64,000 bases of DNA from Pseudobutyrivibrio ruminis CF1b (GCF_000424005.1 NZ_AUJB01000009.1:124001-188000), one strand, 5' to 3'. Shown: positions 36,022 to 46,156, numbered from the stretch's first letter. Numbers and translations: made by a program. Notes: generated by a model from the sequence alone, not told the origin.

Positions 36022-38958
36022 ATGCAAATAGAAGGACTCAAGGTAACGGATTACATCAAAACAGAAGGTGCAAGCGACCAGCTTATGGGCGTAGGAACCA
36101 GTGGTATCAAGGACGATAAAAAACCAAATTTAAATAAAGAGCTTAAGGCATTGTCGGTGGATAATGCTTACTATAACAATAAAGGAGTCATGACTGATGA
36201 AGATTTCGCTAAGGAAGTGAATGAAGCATCAGCTCTTGGCATGTCTACAGTTGATAAGATTAAAAACGTGGAGAGAGCCTGGGATGAAGAGGCTACTGCA
36301 AAAACCAGGGAAGATGGTCATGACCCAATGGATATGGAGCCTGAGACTCTTATTACAGTTGTAGACGAAATAAAGATGAATTTAGCAAAGGCAGGAGCAG
36401 ACGTCTCTAAAATGGGAGGTCTCTCTGATGCTGAGATAGAAGCAATGTCTGGCTCAATTGCACAGGCAGTTGCTATGACAAAGGGCCTTTCAGATACACT
36501 TCCTGAGGAGGTACAGGCCTATCTTGTAAAAAATGAATTGGAGCCAACCATCACCAATATTTACAACGCAACATATTCGGCGCCAGCCAAGGCTCCAGAA
36601 GAGAGTAATGATGAAGATATCATTAGTCTCATTGAATTAGTAGAGGGTAAAGTACATTCACTTATAGAAGAAATTGAAAGTGAAGATTTTAGGTTTGCGC
36701 GAAACCCTGTGCCGCCGGTTGAATTAAAGAACATGGTGGCGACCATGTTAAAGCAAGATGTTCCTGTAACTAAGGAGCATCTTGAGTACATGGTTCAGTT
36801 GGAGCAGTATGAAAAACCATCGGAAGAAAATATCGTAAATGCGATATCAGATATTTTAGCTGAAGGAAAAGAGCCGACAGAAGCATACTTAATCGAAGGT
36901 TATTCTCTAATGGATCAGGCTAAGAAGACCTTTGAAGAAGTAATGAGAATGGATGTTAATGATTTGGCATCTGTTACTGCTCAGCGCCAGCTTACAGAGA
37001 TTCAGCTTACCATGACGGTGGAAGCCACATTTACAATGATGAAAAATGGCATCTCCGTAAATACCAATGATCTCTCAGATTTGTTGGACAAGCTTAAGCT
37101 TCAGGAGACAAATCTTCTTCAGATATTAATGAAGGACAAAACAGGTGAGAAGACAGATTCCAATGTAAGTCTTTTCAAGGAAGTTATGAATGAGATGGCG
37201 GAAATTCAGTCCGCTCCAGCAGCTGCTTTTGGAAGATTTTCAAATATTGGAATGGAAACCTTCTCCTATGTTCACGAAGTCAGCGTATCAGTTACTGCTG
37301 AATATTCCCGCATGGAAATGACATATGAAGCTGTTGGCACAGAGGTAAGAAAAGACCTTGGCGACAGCATTAATAAGGCGTTCCAGAATGTGGATGATAT
37401 TTTGGCAGACCTTGATATAGAGGCTACAGAGTCCAGCCAGAAGGCAGTAAGAATATTGGCATACAATCAGATGGAAATTACCCAAGAGTCTGTTACTTCC
37501 ATGAAGGCCCAGACTGAGCTTGTGAACCGTACATTTAAGAGTATGACTCCGGCAGTTGTTTCTGAAATGATAAAGCGAGGAAACAACCCACTTGATATGA
37601 CCATGAATGACCTTAAAGAGATGGCCGAGAATATCAAGGCTGAGATGGGAAGTACATCTGATGAGGAAAGCTACGCAAAATTCCTTTGGAAGGCTGAACA
37701 TAATTCTGAAATCAGTGCTGAAGAACGTGAAGCATATGTGGGTGTGTACAGACTTCTTCACCAAGTGGAAAAGTCTGATGGCGCAGCCATAGGAGCGTTG
37801 ATAAGTCAGGGTACAGAGGTAACTCTTAGAAATCTCATGACAGCAGTGCGTTCAAGCAAGCACACTGGCAAGGAATATGAAGTAAGCGATAAATATGGCT
37901 CCCTTGATGAAATGGTTGTAAGGGATTTGTCCATCACAGAGCAGGTTGAAAAAGTATTCCTTACTAATAGATGTAGAGATGCTAAGGAAGCAATGACTCC
38001 ATCCAAGATGCATATTCTGGGTGAAGAGAACATTTTAGGAATGAACCCTGATGAATTTGCAGCAGCGATGGAGGCAGAGGCTGTTTCTACAGACACTTCT
38101 GCAGACAAGCTTCAGGAGCAGGCGTACAATCAGTATCTTACAAGTCAGCTTAAGGAAGCATTGTCAGCCAGCCAGGAAGTGGAATCTGTATTGCAGCAGT
38201 TTAATATTCCAACAACTGCAAATATGATTAACGCAGTCCAGGCTTTGATGCAGAATAATTCTACTGTAATCAAGGATTTATATGGCAGAGCGGCAAAGCA
38301 GGAAGATATGACAATAGAAGATCTGATTAATCTTACATTAGAAAGATTTGATGAGGCATGTCATAGTCCAAAAGCCATGAAGGAGGCTGAGGAAGCCCTT
38401 GGTGATTTGGCCGAAAGAGTCATGAAATCAATGGTAGAAATGGAAGATGTTCGTACTGTTGATTTGGAAAATATGAAGCTTGTGATTCAGCAGGCAAAGG
38501 CCATTCAGGAGATGGCAAATAGCGGAGAGACCTATCATATTCCAATGATGATAGATAACGAAGTGGGCAATATGAATCTTCGAATCGTCAGAGGTGTGGA
38601 AGAGACAGGTCTGGTTAAGATGGCCATTTATCTGCAGTCTACAGGAACTATCGAAACCACCTTCCGATATGAGGCACAGGAAGTTACTGCAAATGTAGAA
38701 TGTGACACTGCAGAAATGCGAGACAGATTAGCAGGTCTTGCAGATTCAATTTCTGAAAAAATGAAGGCTGAAACAGGATTTAGCTTTAGCTTCTCATTTA
38801 CCCGCGAATCAGGAATATCTGTAAATGATGTTTACAACTGGGAGCTTGGAAATTTCCAGGTAGCAGAAGCAAATGAAAATGAAAAAAATGAAATTCAGAC
38901 AGAGTCCCTATATAGCATAGCCAGAAGCTATTTAAGTGTTATAGGAGAAATGTTCTGA
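36022..38958 (+). CDS. Large FliK-like flagellar protein
   Basis: The 979-residue protein is acidic and almost entirely helical, with many Asp/Glu/Ala/Met repeats. The last 130 residues change character and match the pattern of FliK hook-length-control C-domains: NEVGNMNLRIVRG, then VKMAIYLQSTGTIETTFRYEA and TAEMRDRLAGLADSI. It lies just upstream of flagellin and FliS, supporting a flagellar role such as hook-length control or secretion gating. ATG 36022 is chosen because CTGGAGGAACTAT precedes it; an upstream in-frame ATG at 35908 crosses the terminator. Confidence 0.7.
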   Translation: MQIEGLKVTDYIKTEGASDQLMGVGTSGIKDDKKPNLNKELKALSVDNAYYNNKGVMTDEDFAKEVNEASALGMSTVDKIKNVERAWDEEATAKTREDGHDPMDMEPETLITVVDEIKMNLAKAGADVSKMGGLSDAEIEAMSGSIAQAVAMTKGLSDTLPEEVQAYLVKNELEPTITNIYNATYSAPAKAPEESNDEDIISLIELVEGKVHSLIEEIESEDFRFARNPVPPVELKNMVATMLKQDVPVTKEHLEYMVQLEQYEKPSEENIVNAISDILAEGKEPTEAYLIEGYSLMDQAKKTFEEVMRMDVNDLASVTAQRQLTEIQLTMTVEATFTMMKNGISVNTNDLSDLLDKLKLQETNLLQILMKDKTGEKTDSNVSLFKEVMNEMAEIQSAPAAAFGRFSNIGMETFSYVHEVSVSVTAEYSRMEMTYEAVGTEVRKDLGDSINKAFQNVDDILADLDIEATESSQKAVRILAYNQMEITQESVTSMKAQTELVNRTFKSMTPAVVSEMIKRGNNPLDMTMNDLKEMAENIKAEMGSTSDEESYAKFLWKAEHNSEISAEEREAYVGVYRLLHQVEKSDGAAIGALISQGTEVTLRNLMTAVRSSKHTGKEYEVSDKYGSLDEMVVRDLSITEQVEKVFLTNRCRDAKEAMTPSKMHILGEENILGMNPDEFAAAMEAEAVSTDTSADKLQEQAYNQYLTSQLKEALSASQEVESVLQQFNIPTTANMINAVQALMQNNSTVIKDLYGRAAKQEDMTIEDLINLTLERFDEACHSPKAMKEAEEALGDLAERVMKSMVEMEDVRTVDLENMKLVIQQAKAIQEMANSGETYHIPMMIDNEVGNMNLRIVRGVEETGLVKMAIYLQSTGTIETTFRYEAQEVTANVECDTAEMRDRLAGLADSISEKMKAETGFSFSFSFTRESGISVNDVYNWELGNFQVAEANENEKNEIQTESLYSIARSYLSVIGEMF

Positions 38959-38970
38959 TAAATGTTCGGT

Positions 38971-38995
38971 TAATTATTAACGGATAGGACCGATA
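38971..38995 (+). promoter_or_regulatory. SigD (sigma-28)-like promoter of flagellin
   Basis: TAAT (38971-38974), about 15 bases, then CCGATA (38990-38995) resembles the flagellar sigma-28 consensus TAAA-N15-GCCGATAA. It lies 90 bases before the flagellin start. The leader contains no recognised RNA motif. Confidence 0.55.
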
Positions 38996-39084
38996 TTAAA
39001 ATTGTAAGGACAGGGATGATCTTTATCAATTAAAAAATACACCGCACGGATGCTAGACTTTTGTTACGGCTTTAGGAGGCGACT

Positions 39085-40761
39085 ATGAGAATCAACAATA
39101 ACATGTCAGCGGTGATTACAAACAACAAACTTCTTGGTACCGAAGGTTCCCTCTCAGATGTAATGGAAAAGTTAAGCTCGGGCTTCAACATTAATCATGC
39201 ATCAGACAATCCTTCTGGAATTGCCATTGCAGGTAAAATGCAGGCTCAGATCGATGGACTTGACCAGGCATCTACAAATGGTTCCGACGGTATTTCTGTT
39301 TTACAGACAGCTGAAGGTGCTCTGAACGAAGTAACAGATATGATTCAGAGAATGAGAGAGCTTTCAATTCAGGCTGCTAATGGAACAAACTCAGACGAAG
39401 AACGTGAAGCAATTCAAAAGGAGATTGAATCTCTTTTATCAGAAATTGACAGAGTATCACAGACAACAGAATTTAATAAGATTAATCTTTTAGATGGTTC
39501 CCTTGATTGTAGAACCTATGCTAATAACTGTACCAGAGTAGCTACATCAAACGGCGTGCCGGCAGGTATCTATCAGCTTAGAGTAGACAAGGCAGCCAAG
39601 CGTGCTGTAAGTTCTACATCATTATCAGGAGAATATGAATTTGACGAGGTATTTGATAATACTTACACAGAAGTAAAAACCACAACACATGTAAAAACAG
39701 GTAAATTTTCTGGTGGATTTAACTTCAAGGAGTTAATTGATAATACTGAGTGGAAGACTACCGAAGTAGATTATTCTGATCCAGAAAAAATAGTTACTAC
39801 GGTAAAAGAGGGTGACGGCCTTGGAATCTCAGGATCAATCTCAATAAACGGTTATCCAGTAACTTTCGCACAGGGAGCATCTGGTGAGACAGTATACGGA
39901 ATGCTTCGTGAAGCCTGCGAAAAAGGTGGAGCAGTAATAACTGATTTTGATGACCCTGAAGGATTGAGGATTTCTTCTTACAAATATGGTGCAGACGCTG
40001 AATTAGAGATTGAGTTTTCCAGCGTTGAATTCGCAAGAGCACTTGGTTTTTATAATGATGGCGGCGATGAAGTGTTGAATACAGATGAGGCAGGAACAGT
40101 TCTTCCGAGAATTGCAGACACAGGAGAGGATGCAGTAATAGTTCTCTTCCAGAATAATAAAGATGACGCAGGCAACACTGTAGAATCATTATTTGGTACT
40201 CAGTCTACATATAAGACAGACGGAAGAAGAGTCATCGTATCAGATACAAAAGGATTCGAGATGTCCTTCCTTTTAGACGATGGATTCCAAAAAGACGGAG
40301 TTGATCCATCTGACCCGACAGGTCAGACTGTATATGACGGATTAATTACCTTTAACGTAACAGATATCGGCTCAATGGCATTGCAGGTAGGTGCAAATGA
40401 AGGCCAGAGCATGAAGGTTAGAATCGCATCAGTAAGTACAGAGTTTATGTACATTGATGATGTGGATGTTACAAGAGCAGAGGGCCCAGAGGATGCGATG
40501 GATGCTCTCGAGGAAGCGTTAAGCTACGTTACATCAGTACGTTCTCAGCTTGGTGCTTACGAAAACAGATTGGAGCATACCACTAAATCTTTGGATGCCA
40601 CCGAAGAAAATATGACATCTGCCATTTCTCGAATCGAGGATGCCGACATGGCAACAACAATGGTTGAATATACAAAGTTAAATGTGTTGGAACAGGCAGG
40701 TGTATCGGCGCTGGCACAGGCTAACGAGTTACCTCAGTTGGCACTCCAGTTATTACAGTAG
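39085..40761 (+). CDS. Flagellin
   Basis: The 558-residue flagellin has canonical D0/D1 termini: N-terminal MRINNNMSAVITNNKLLG and the D1 segment IQRMRELSIQAANGTNS; C-terminal ENRLEHTTKSLDATEEN and ANELPQLALQLLQ, the assembly end. Residues about 150-460 form an enlarged, variable surface region with Asp/Gly-rich loops. It forms the filament after export by the flagellar type III system. It has GGAGGCGACT upstream, a sigma-28-like promoter, and is followed by its chaperone. Confidence 0.96.
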   Translation: MRINNNMSAVITNNKLLGTEGSLSDVMEKLSSGFNINHASDNPSGIAIAGKMQAQIDGLDQASTNGSDGISVLQTAEGALNEVTDMIQRMRELSIQAANGTNSDEEREAIQKEIESLLSEIDRVSQTTEFNKINLLDGSLDCRTYANNCTRVATSNGVPAGIYQLRVDKAAKRAVSSTSLSGEYEFDEVFDNTYTEVKTTTHVKTGKFSGGFNFKELIDNTEWKTTEVDYSDPEKIVTTVKEGDGLGISGSISINGYPVTFAQGASGETVYGMLREACEKGGAVITDFDDPEGLRISSYKYGADAELEIEFSSVEFARALGFYNDGGDEVLNTDEAGTVLPRIADTGEDAVIVLFQNNKDDAGNTVESLFGTQSTYKTDGRRVIVSDTKGFEMSFLLDDGFQKDGVDPSDPTGQTVYDGLITFNVTDIGSMALQVGANEGQSMKVRIASVSTEFMYIDDVDVTRAEGPEDAMDALEEALSYVTSVRSQLGAYENRLEHTTKSLDATEENMTSAISRIEDADMATTMVEYTKLNVLEQAGVSALAQANELPQLALQLLQ

Positions 40762-40831
40762 TAAGGTATATCATCCTTAGCCAAAGATTCATTTTCTACC
40801 TTGGATATGCACTTAATAGGAGAAATAGTAA

Positions 40832-41308
40832 ATGAACAGAGATAAGATTTCAGCTTTTACCTTGAAAATAGCATCCAGCAATGGCAGCGGATTAATATCA
40901 ATTCTTTATGATATCTATAATGAATATGAGACTGAAGCGCTGGATAAATTTGCAGCTGGCCAAGTGGATGAAGCAATAGTTGCACTGAAGAAGTGTGCTG
41001 ATGTGGTCAACCACCTCCAGAGAGATTTAAATTTTGAATATAAGGTAAGTTCAAATCTGTACGCGCTATACGATTATGTACAGCGAAATGTATCCAAATC
41101 CATATATAAGGCAAACTCCGAAGGATTATTAGAGGCTAAAAGAGTCATGGATGAATTAGGTATTGCGTTTGACCAAGTGGCTAAGAAAGATTCTTCCGCG
41201 CCTATAATGCGGAATACACAGTATGTTAGAGCTGGTGTTACCTATGGAAGGGAGGCACTAAATGAGAGCTTAATGGGTAATCAAACCAGCCGTGGTTTTT
41301 GGGCATAA
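40832..41308 (+). CDS. fliS: Flagellin export chaperone FliS
   Basis: The 158-residue all-helical protein has FliS features: the N-terminal GLISILYDIYNEYETEALDK and DLNFEYKVSSNLYALYDYV, and a C-terminal flexible tail. FliS binds the C-terminal D0 of flagellin and prevents premature polymerisation. It follows flagellin by 70 bases and a terminator follows. Confidence 0.87.
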   Translation: MNRDKISAFTLKIASSNGSGLISILYDIYNEYETEALDKFAAGQVDEAIVALKKCADVVNHLQRDLNFEYKVSSNLYALYDYVQRNVSKSIYKANSEGLLEAKRVMDELGIAFDQVAKKDSSAPIMRNTQYVRAGVTYGREALNESLMGNQTSRGFWA

Positions 41309-41327
41309 TTCAAAGTAAATATTATAG

Positions 41328-41361
41328 AAAAAGAGATTTCCGTAACAGGGAATCTCTTTTT
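41328..41361 (+). terminator. Terminator after fliS
   Basis: A stem of AAAAAGAGATTTCC with GGGAATCTCTTTTT around GTAACA, ending in T. Its A-rich 5' arm suggests it could work in both directions. Confidence 0.9.
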
Positions 41362-41538
41362 TAATGTTTAGTTATAAAAAGTATCATGAGAATTATACAA
41401 CAGGTTGAGATTTATACCTCGTTTGTGTATTAACATCTGACAAAAAAACAAAATGTAAATTTGTACAAATATTTTTATAGCGTGAAATGCTATGTTACTT
41501 CGGATCGCCAGGACCTATAATTCCAAATCGAAACGGAG

Positions 41539-41970
41539 GTGAAGAAAACGAAGACGTTTTTTACGTGGAGCATTTTGACCGTGGCTAATCTATTTGACGC
41601 CAGGGATTACAAAGTTCCAAATGAGCTGATCATCCTGGGATACGCTGCAGGACTTTTCCTGAATATACAGAACTTCCAGTTGATCGGGGTAGTTCTTTTC
41701 ATAATAAAGGCTGCATTGCCCATCCTTATACTATATCTGCTGTATAGAGTTAAGGGCATAGGGTCTGGCGACATCAAACTATTTTCTGTGATGAGTACTC
41801 TTGTGGGTTTTGAGTACACAACAGATGTGATGGTTGCCTCAGTGATGCTTGCTGGCATCGCCGTGCTTGGTCTTTTCCTATATGAGAAGGGCATCAATTT
41901 AAAGAGAAGATTACACTATTCTTTTTATATAACGGCTGCGTTTTTTTTACTACAAATAATAAATGATTAA
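41539..41970 (+). CDS. Prepilin peptidase (CpaA/TadV type)
   Basis: The 143-residue membrane protease has the two catalytic aspartates of the prepilin peptidase family: Asp in FDARDYKVPNELI and Asp in GIGSGDIKLFSVM (GxGD). It cleaves the leader of Flp-type prepilins. The start is odd: GTG 41539 lies inside the Shine-Dalgarno GGAGGTGA, whereas at the ideal 8-base spacing is an in-frame ACG (41548), where ATG is expected. It begins the Tad operon. Confidence 0.85.
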   Translation: MKKTKTFFTWSILTVANLFDARDYKVPNELIILGYAAGLFLNIQNFQLIGVVLFIIKAALPILILYLLYRVKGIGSGDIKLFSVMSTLVGFEYTTDVMVASVMLAGIAVLGLFLYEKGINLKRRLHYSFYITAAFFLLQIIND

Positions 41971-41990
41971 AAAGAATGGAGTAGATAACA

Positions 41991-42995
41991 ATGAAAAATT
42001 TGGAAATCGCATTATGTGATCTTGATTCAAATTATGTTTTAAAATTCGCCAATCGTTTAATGATGAAAGCAAATGTGGGCGTTCATATTTTTACAACACC
42101 AGAAGGTTTCTTTTCAGATGAAACAGATTTTGATGTTGCAATTATGACAGAGGAGTTTGAGGAAATCTCGGGATTCCGCCCTAAGGGAATGATTGGACAT
42201 AAATACTTCCTTACCGAGGATTCGGCAAATGTGACGGATGATTTCATTTATAAGTTCCAGGCTGTGGATAAGATTTTAGATGAAATCACAGAATTAAAGG
42301 AAGTCACAAAAAGCGGTATTAGTAAGAAAAATTCTAATGAAAAATCTAAGCTTATTGGAGTGTATTCTCCAGTAAATCATGAATTGCAGCTGCCATTTTC
42401 CATGGCGCTGGGTCAGGCATACAGAACAGGTGGAAAAGTTCTGTTCGTGGATCTGGAAGAGATTTCTATAATGCCAAATCTTATTGGCAAAAATTGTGAA
42501 AGGAATCTTATGGATCTTCTTTATCTATTAAATACTAATGCTGAAGATATGGAAGATAGTTTATCCGAATATGTTCGAAGCTTTATGGGCTTTGATTATA
42601 TTGAGCCATTTTGGAATCCAAATGAAATCAGTGAAATCGATGAGGATACTTGGGACAGGTTCTTCGAGATGCTTGTGAAGACTGATTATGATGTAGTGGT
42701 TGTTCTTTTTGGAAGAGCTATCAATGGATTTGCCAGATATATAGAGAGGTTGAACAGACTTTTCGTTCTAGGAAGACCAGGTGATTATTTCAAAAAGGGC
42801 CAGGAAAACTTTTTAGATTATCTTGATAGGATTAAAGCGAATATTTCGGTAGAAAATGTAATTTTACCTATGTCTGCAGGAAATCTTTCTGACGGTACAT
42901 ACCAGTTAGAAGAGCTGCTCCAAGGTAACCTGGGAGTATTTGTAAGGAAACTGATGAACAGCAATGAGAGAAATGTTTTAGAAAATTATGGCTAA
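41991..42995 (+). CDS. TadZ/CpaE-like pilus localisation protein with degenerate P-loop
   Basis: The 334-residue protein has an N-terminal receiver-like domain (residues about 1-95) and a MinD/ParA-fold domain starting SKLIGVYSPVNHELQLPFSMAL, where the KGGxGKT Walker A is lost. This layout is typical of TadZ in clostridial Tad loci. VLFVDLEE retains the Walker-B-like strand. Its end overlaps tadA by eight bases. Confidence 0.8.
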   Translation: MKNLEIALCDLDSNYVLKFANRLMMKANVGVHIFTTPEGFFSDETDFDVAIMTEEFEEISGFRPKGMIGHKYFLTEDSANVTDDFIYKFQAVDKILDEITELKEVTKSGISKKNSNEKSKLIGVYSPVNHELQLPFSMALGQAYRTGGKVLFVDLEEISIMPNLIGKNCERNLMDLLYLLNTNAEDMEDSLSEYVRSFMGFDYIEPFWNPNEISEIDEDTWDRFFEMLVKTDYDVVVVLFGRAINGFARYIERLNRLFVLGRPGDYFKKGQENFLDYLDRIKANISVENVILPMSAGNLSDGTYQLEELLQGNLGVFVRKLMNSNERNVLENYG

Positions 42996-44196
42996 CATAG
43001 AAGAGCAGGTACGTATAGAGGTAATGAATGAAATTGACTTATCCTATGACGTTACCGATGAGGAAATATTAAAGCTAATAAAAGAAAAAATCATGGAGAA
43101 ATCAAAATCCTTTCCAATTTCACTGAGCCAGCGTCAGACGATAGAAAATCATGTTTTCAATTCTCTACGCAAGCTGGACGTACTGGAAGATTTATTAGCT
43201 GATGAGGAAATTACTGAAATTATGATAAATGGGCCGGACAATATTTTTATTGAGAAGAATGGGCAGGTTATTCATTCAGATGAGAAGTTTTCATCGGAAG
43301 AAAAGCTCAATGACATCATCCAAAGTATTGTGGCCCAGAGCAACAAAATCGTAAATGAGTCAAACCCAATCGTGGACTCCCGTCTACCGGATGGGTCACG
43401 TATAAACATAGTTTTAAAGCCCGCTGCGGTGGATCACAGCATTCTTTCCATAAGAAAGTTCCCAAAGGAACAGATGACTATGGAGAGGCTTAAGAATTTT
43501 GGCTCAATCGATGAGGAGCAAATTGATTTTTTGAAAAAGCTGGTAGAAAGTGGCTACAACATTTTTGTATCAGGTGGAACGGGAAGTGGTAAGACATCAT
43601 TTCTAAATGCACTTGGGGAATTTATCCCTAAAGATGAGAGAGTGATAACCATAGAAGATTCTGCTGAGTTACAGCTTAAGAATGTAGAAAATCTGGTTCG
43701 CCTGGAGGCAAGGAATGCGAATCTCGAGGGAAAAAATGAGATTAGTATAAGGGATTTGTTGAAATCCAGTCTGCGTATGAGACCAGATCGCATAGTAGTT
43801 GGAGAATGTAGAGGAGCCGAGGCTTTAGAAATGCTTCAGGCATTTAACACAGGGCACGATGGCAGCCTTTCTACTGGACACAGCAATTCCTGCAAAGATA
43901 TGTTGTCCCGACTTGAAACAATGGTACTTATGGGAGCGGAGATTCCACTTCCAGCAATCAGACAACAGATTGCATCAGGTATAGATATCATTGTCCAGCT
44001 GGGAAGACTCAGGGACAAGAGCCGAAAACTGCTGGAAATATCAGAAGTGGCAGGTATCGAGGCAGGAGAAATAAAGCTAAACCCCCTGTACAGATTCAGG
44101 GAAATAAATGAAGAAAATGGAAGGATAAAAGGTCAATGGGAAAAAGTAGGCAGTTTGATGCATACAGAAAAATTATTGGCAAGCGGCAAAGCATAA
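42988..44196 (+). CDS. tadA: Tad secretion ATPase TadA/CpaF
   Basis: The hexameric assembly ATPase of 402 residues has Walker A SGGTGSGKTSF, the Asp box ERVITIEDSAEL, Walker B RPDRIVVGECRG and the His box TGHDGSLSTGH. It drives pilus polymerisation. Its C-terminal 60 bases overlap the tadB start, indicating coupled translation. Confidence 0.95.
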   Translation: MANIEEQVRIEVMNEIDLSYDVTDEEILKLIKEKIMEKSKSFPISLSQRQTIENHVFNSLRKLDVLEDLLADEEITEIMINGPDNIFIEKNGQVIHSDEKFSSEEKLNDIIQSIVAQSNKIVNESNPIVDSRLPDGSRINIVLKPAAVDHSILSIRKFPKEQMTMERLKNFGSIDEEQIDFLKKLVESGYNIFVSGGTGSGKTSFLNALGEFIPKDERVITIEDSAELQLKNVENLVRLEARNANLEGKNEISIRDLLKSSLRMRPDRIVVGECRGAEALEMLQAFNTGHDGSLSTGHSNSCKDMLSRLETMVLMGAEIPLPAIRQQIASGIDIIVQLGRLRDKSRKLLEISEVAGIEAGEIKLNPLYRFREINEENGRIKGQWEKVGSLMHTEKLLASGKA

Positions 44197-44891
44197 TTCC
44201 CTGGATTCAGGGAGCTGGAATAACAATTGCTATTGCATTTCTTTTTTATCGATCTTTCTTTGGAATTTTTTCAGGAATACTGATTATCCCATTTTGGTTA
44301 AAACTTAAATCAGAGGAATACAAAACTCAGCTTCAGGGAAAAATGGAGGCGGAGTTTAAGGAGTTTATGATGCTGATTGTGGCCGGTCTGCAAACAGGAT
44401 ATTCCCTTGAAAGAGCATTAAGACAATCTGAGGAAGAGCTAAAGAAGCTATATCCCCAGGGCTCAATATTGGAGTCTTCCGTGCATATTATGAATCAGAA
44501 AATTGCAATGAATATGCAGGTGGAAAAAGCTTTTGATGAATTTGCAAAAGCAACTGGTCTTGATGAAGCTGTCAGCTTGTCTGAAATCATATCTTTTGCG
44601 AAAAGATGTGGTGGCGATTATGGAAGACATATTCGTGAGACAGCCCTAAAGATTGAGGACAACATTGCTGTTAAGCAGGAAATACAGACAATCACAACTG
44701 AGAAAAGACTTGAGCTAAAAGTGATGTGTGTCATGCCCATGTTGATATTGACCTATATTTCATTGACGTCGGCTGGTTTTATCGAGCCATTATATGGGAA
44801 TCTTTTAGGAATTTTACTAATGAGTGGATGCCTTGTGGCATACGGATTCCTGATAGTTTTAGGTAGAAAAATAATTGATATTAAGGTCTGA
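44136..44891 (+). CDS. tadB: Tad inner-membrane protein TadB
   Basis: This type II secretion F-domain protein of 251 residues has two N-terminal hydrophobic helices, the cytoplasmic helical domain (VAGLQTGYSLERALRQSEEEL) and two C-terminal helices. It forms the inner-membrane platform with TadC. Confidence 0.88.
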   Translation: MGKSRQFDAYRKIIGKRQSIIPWIQGAGITIAIAFLFYRSFFGIFSGILIIPFWLKLKSEEYKTQLQGKMEAEFKEFMMLIVAGLQTGYSLERALRQSEEELKKLYPQGSILESSVHIMNQKIAMNMQVEKAFDEFAKATGLDEAVSLSEIISFAKRCGGDYGRHIRETALKIEDNIAVKQEIQTITTEKRLELKVMCVMPMLILTYISLTSAGFIEPLYGNLLGILLMSGCLVAYGFLIVLGRKIIDIKV

Positions 44892-44914
44892 AGAGAAATG
44901 GGAGGCGGGATGTC

Positions 44915-46141
44915 TTGCAAAAGAGTCATGATTTAACAAAAAAAGAATTTATAGAAATATTAGCGGTCACAACATTTTTGGGACTGGGAATATTAGTTTA
45001 TGACTTCGTAAATACGAATTTAGAATTTAACGGGGTCATAGAAAGAAATGAAGCAGGCACAGGGAGTATTTCAGAGGACCTACAGTTGGAATTTTTAGAT
45101 CAAAAGAAGGAATTTGAAGTAGAGGTGTCTGATAGAAGGCTTTCAGAAAAGGAAATAGAAAAGAGCTTTGATAAGGCTGTTAAAGAAATTGAGGAAACCT
45201 ATCTGGGGCAGAACGAATCAGCTAATAACGTCACATATGACCTTGTCCTGGGAACAGAATATGTGGATGGTTTGATTGAGGCAAGCTGGAAATTATCTCC
45301 CTATGGAATTATTTCCAGAGATGGAAAGCTAAAGGTAGAAAACATTCCAGAAGGTGGAGAAATAGTAGACGTGCAATGCACTCTTTACTATGAGGAGGCG
45401 GAAAGAATATACAGCTTTGACCTGATGGTTAACCGCAAAGGAATGGATACCTTAGATGGCCAGCTCGAGGCAATAAACAGGACAGTCAAAGAGACAGATG
45501 AAAGTACTCGTGAAAATGCAAAGTATAAACTTCCAAAGGAAATTTCCGGAATGGATTTAACCTGGAAGAAAAAGATGAATTACAGAGGTCTTCAGATTAT
45601 TTTGCTGGGACTTCTTACGGTAGCAGGACTGGCTATAGGAAAAAAACAGGATGATAAGAAAGCCAGACAAATGCACATAGAAGAACTTGAAAAAGATTAT
45701 CCGCAGATTGTGAGCCAGTTGTCCATTTTAATGGGAGCTGGAATGAGTTTTAGAAAAGCTCTGGAAAGAATCACAGGTAAGTATGTGCTTTCTTTAAAGC
45801 AGGGTGAAAAACAAAAGGCAGGCTACGAAGAGTTATTGAAAACATATAGAAAAATAGCCGATGGCCGAGGGGAAATACAGGCTCTTGAGGAGCTGGGAAA
45901 GAGTTGTGAATGCAAAGAGTACAGAAAGCTTTCCATGCTGTTGGTACAGAATTTAAGAAAGGGCTCAAGGGATCTTTTGGATTCATTGGAAAAGGAAGAA
46001 AAATATGCCTTTGAAATGAGAAAGCAAAGAGCAGTTAGAGCCGGAGAGGAAGCGTCTACAAAGCTTCTTATACCAATGGGCGGAATGCTTTTTATAGTGA
46101 TAGTGGTGCTGGTGGTTCCAGCGATAATGCAGATTAATTAA
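44915..46141 (+). CDS. tadC: Tad inner-membrane protein TadC-like, with N-terminal extension
   Basis: The 408-residue protein has the GspF/TadC domain in its C-terminal half (YPQIVSQLSILMGAGMSFRKALERI) and membrane helices near residues 14-32, 225-243 and at the end. The N-terminal ~200 residues form an extracytoplasmic beta-rich domain (YEEAERIYSFDLMVNRKG) unusual for TadC, as far as I know characteristic of Lachnospiraceae members. Start TTG 44915 follows GGGAGGCGGG. Confidence 0.8.
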   Translation: MQKSHDLTKKEFIEILAVTTFLGLGILVYDFVNTNLEFNGVIERNEAGTGSISEDLQLEFLDQKKEFEVEVSDRRLSEKEIEKSFDKAVKEIEETYLGQNESANNVTYDLVLGTEYVDGLIEASWKLSPYGIISRDGKLKVENIPEGGEIVDVQCTLYYEEAERIYSFDLMVNRKGMDTLDGQLEAINRTVKETDESTRENAKYKLPKEISGMDLTWKKKMNYRGLQIILLGLLTVAGLAIGKKQDDKKARQMHIEELEKDYPQIVSQLSILMGAGMSFRKALERITGKYVLSLKQGEKQKAGYEELLKTYRKIADGRGEIQALEELGKSCECKEYRKLSMLLVQNLRKGSRDLLDSLEKEEKYAFEMRKQRAVRAGEEASTKLLIPMGGMLFIVIVVLVVPAIMQIN

Positions 46142-46156
46142 AGAGAGGAATTAAAA

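Noticed and set aside
37288-37764. 158-codon minus-strand frame inside the FliK-like gene
   Set aside because: Antisense shadow of a well-supported gene; no start signal and no family resemblance.
39797-40189. Minus-strand frame in the flagellin variable region
   Set aside because: Leu/His-rich composition typical of an antisense frame; flagellin is complete on the plus strand.
41362-41530. c-di-GMP or other riboswitch before the Tad operon
   Set aside because: No GEMM motif or extended pairing could be found; only a possible TATAAT at about 41516.
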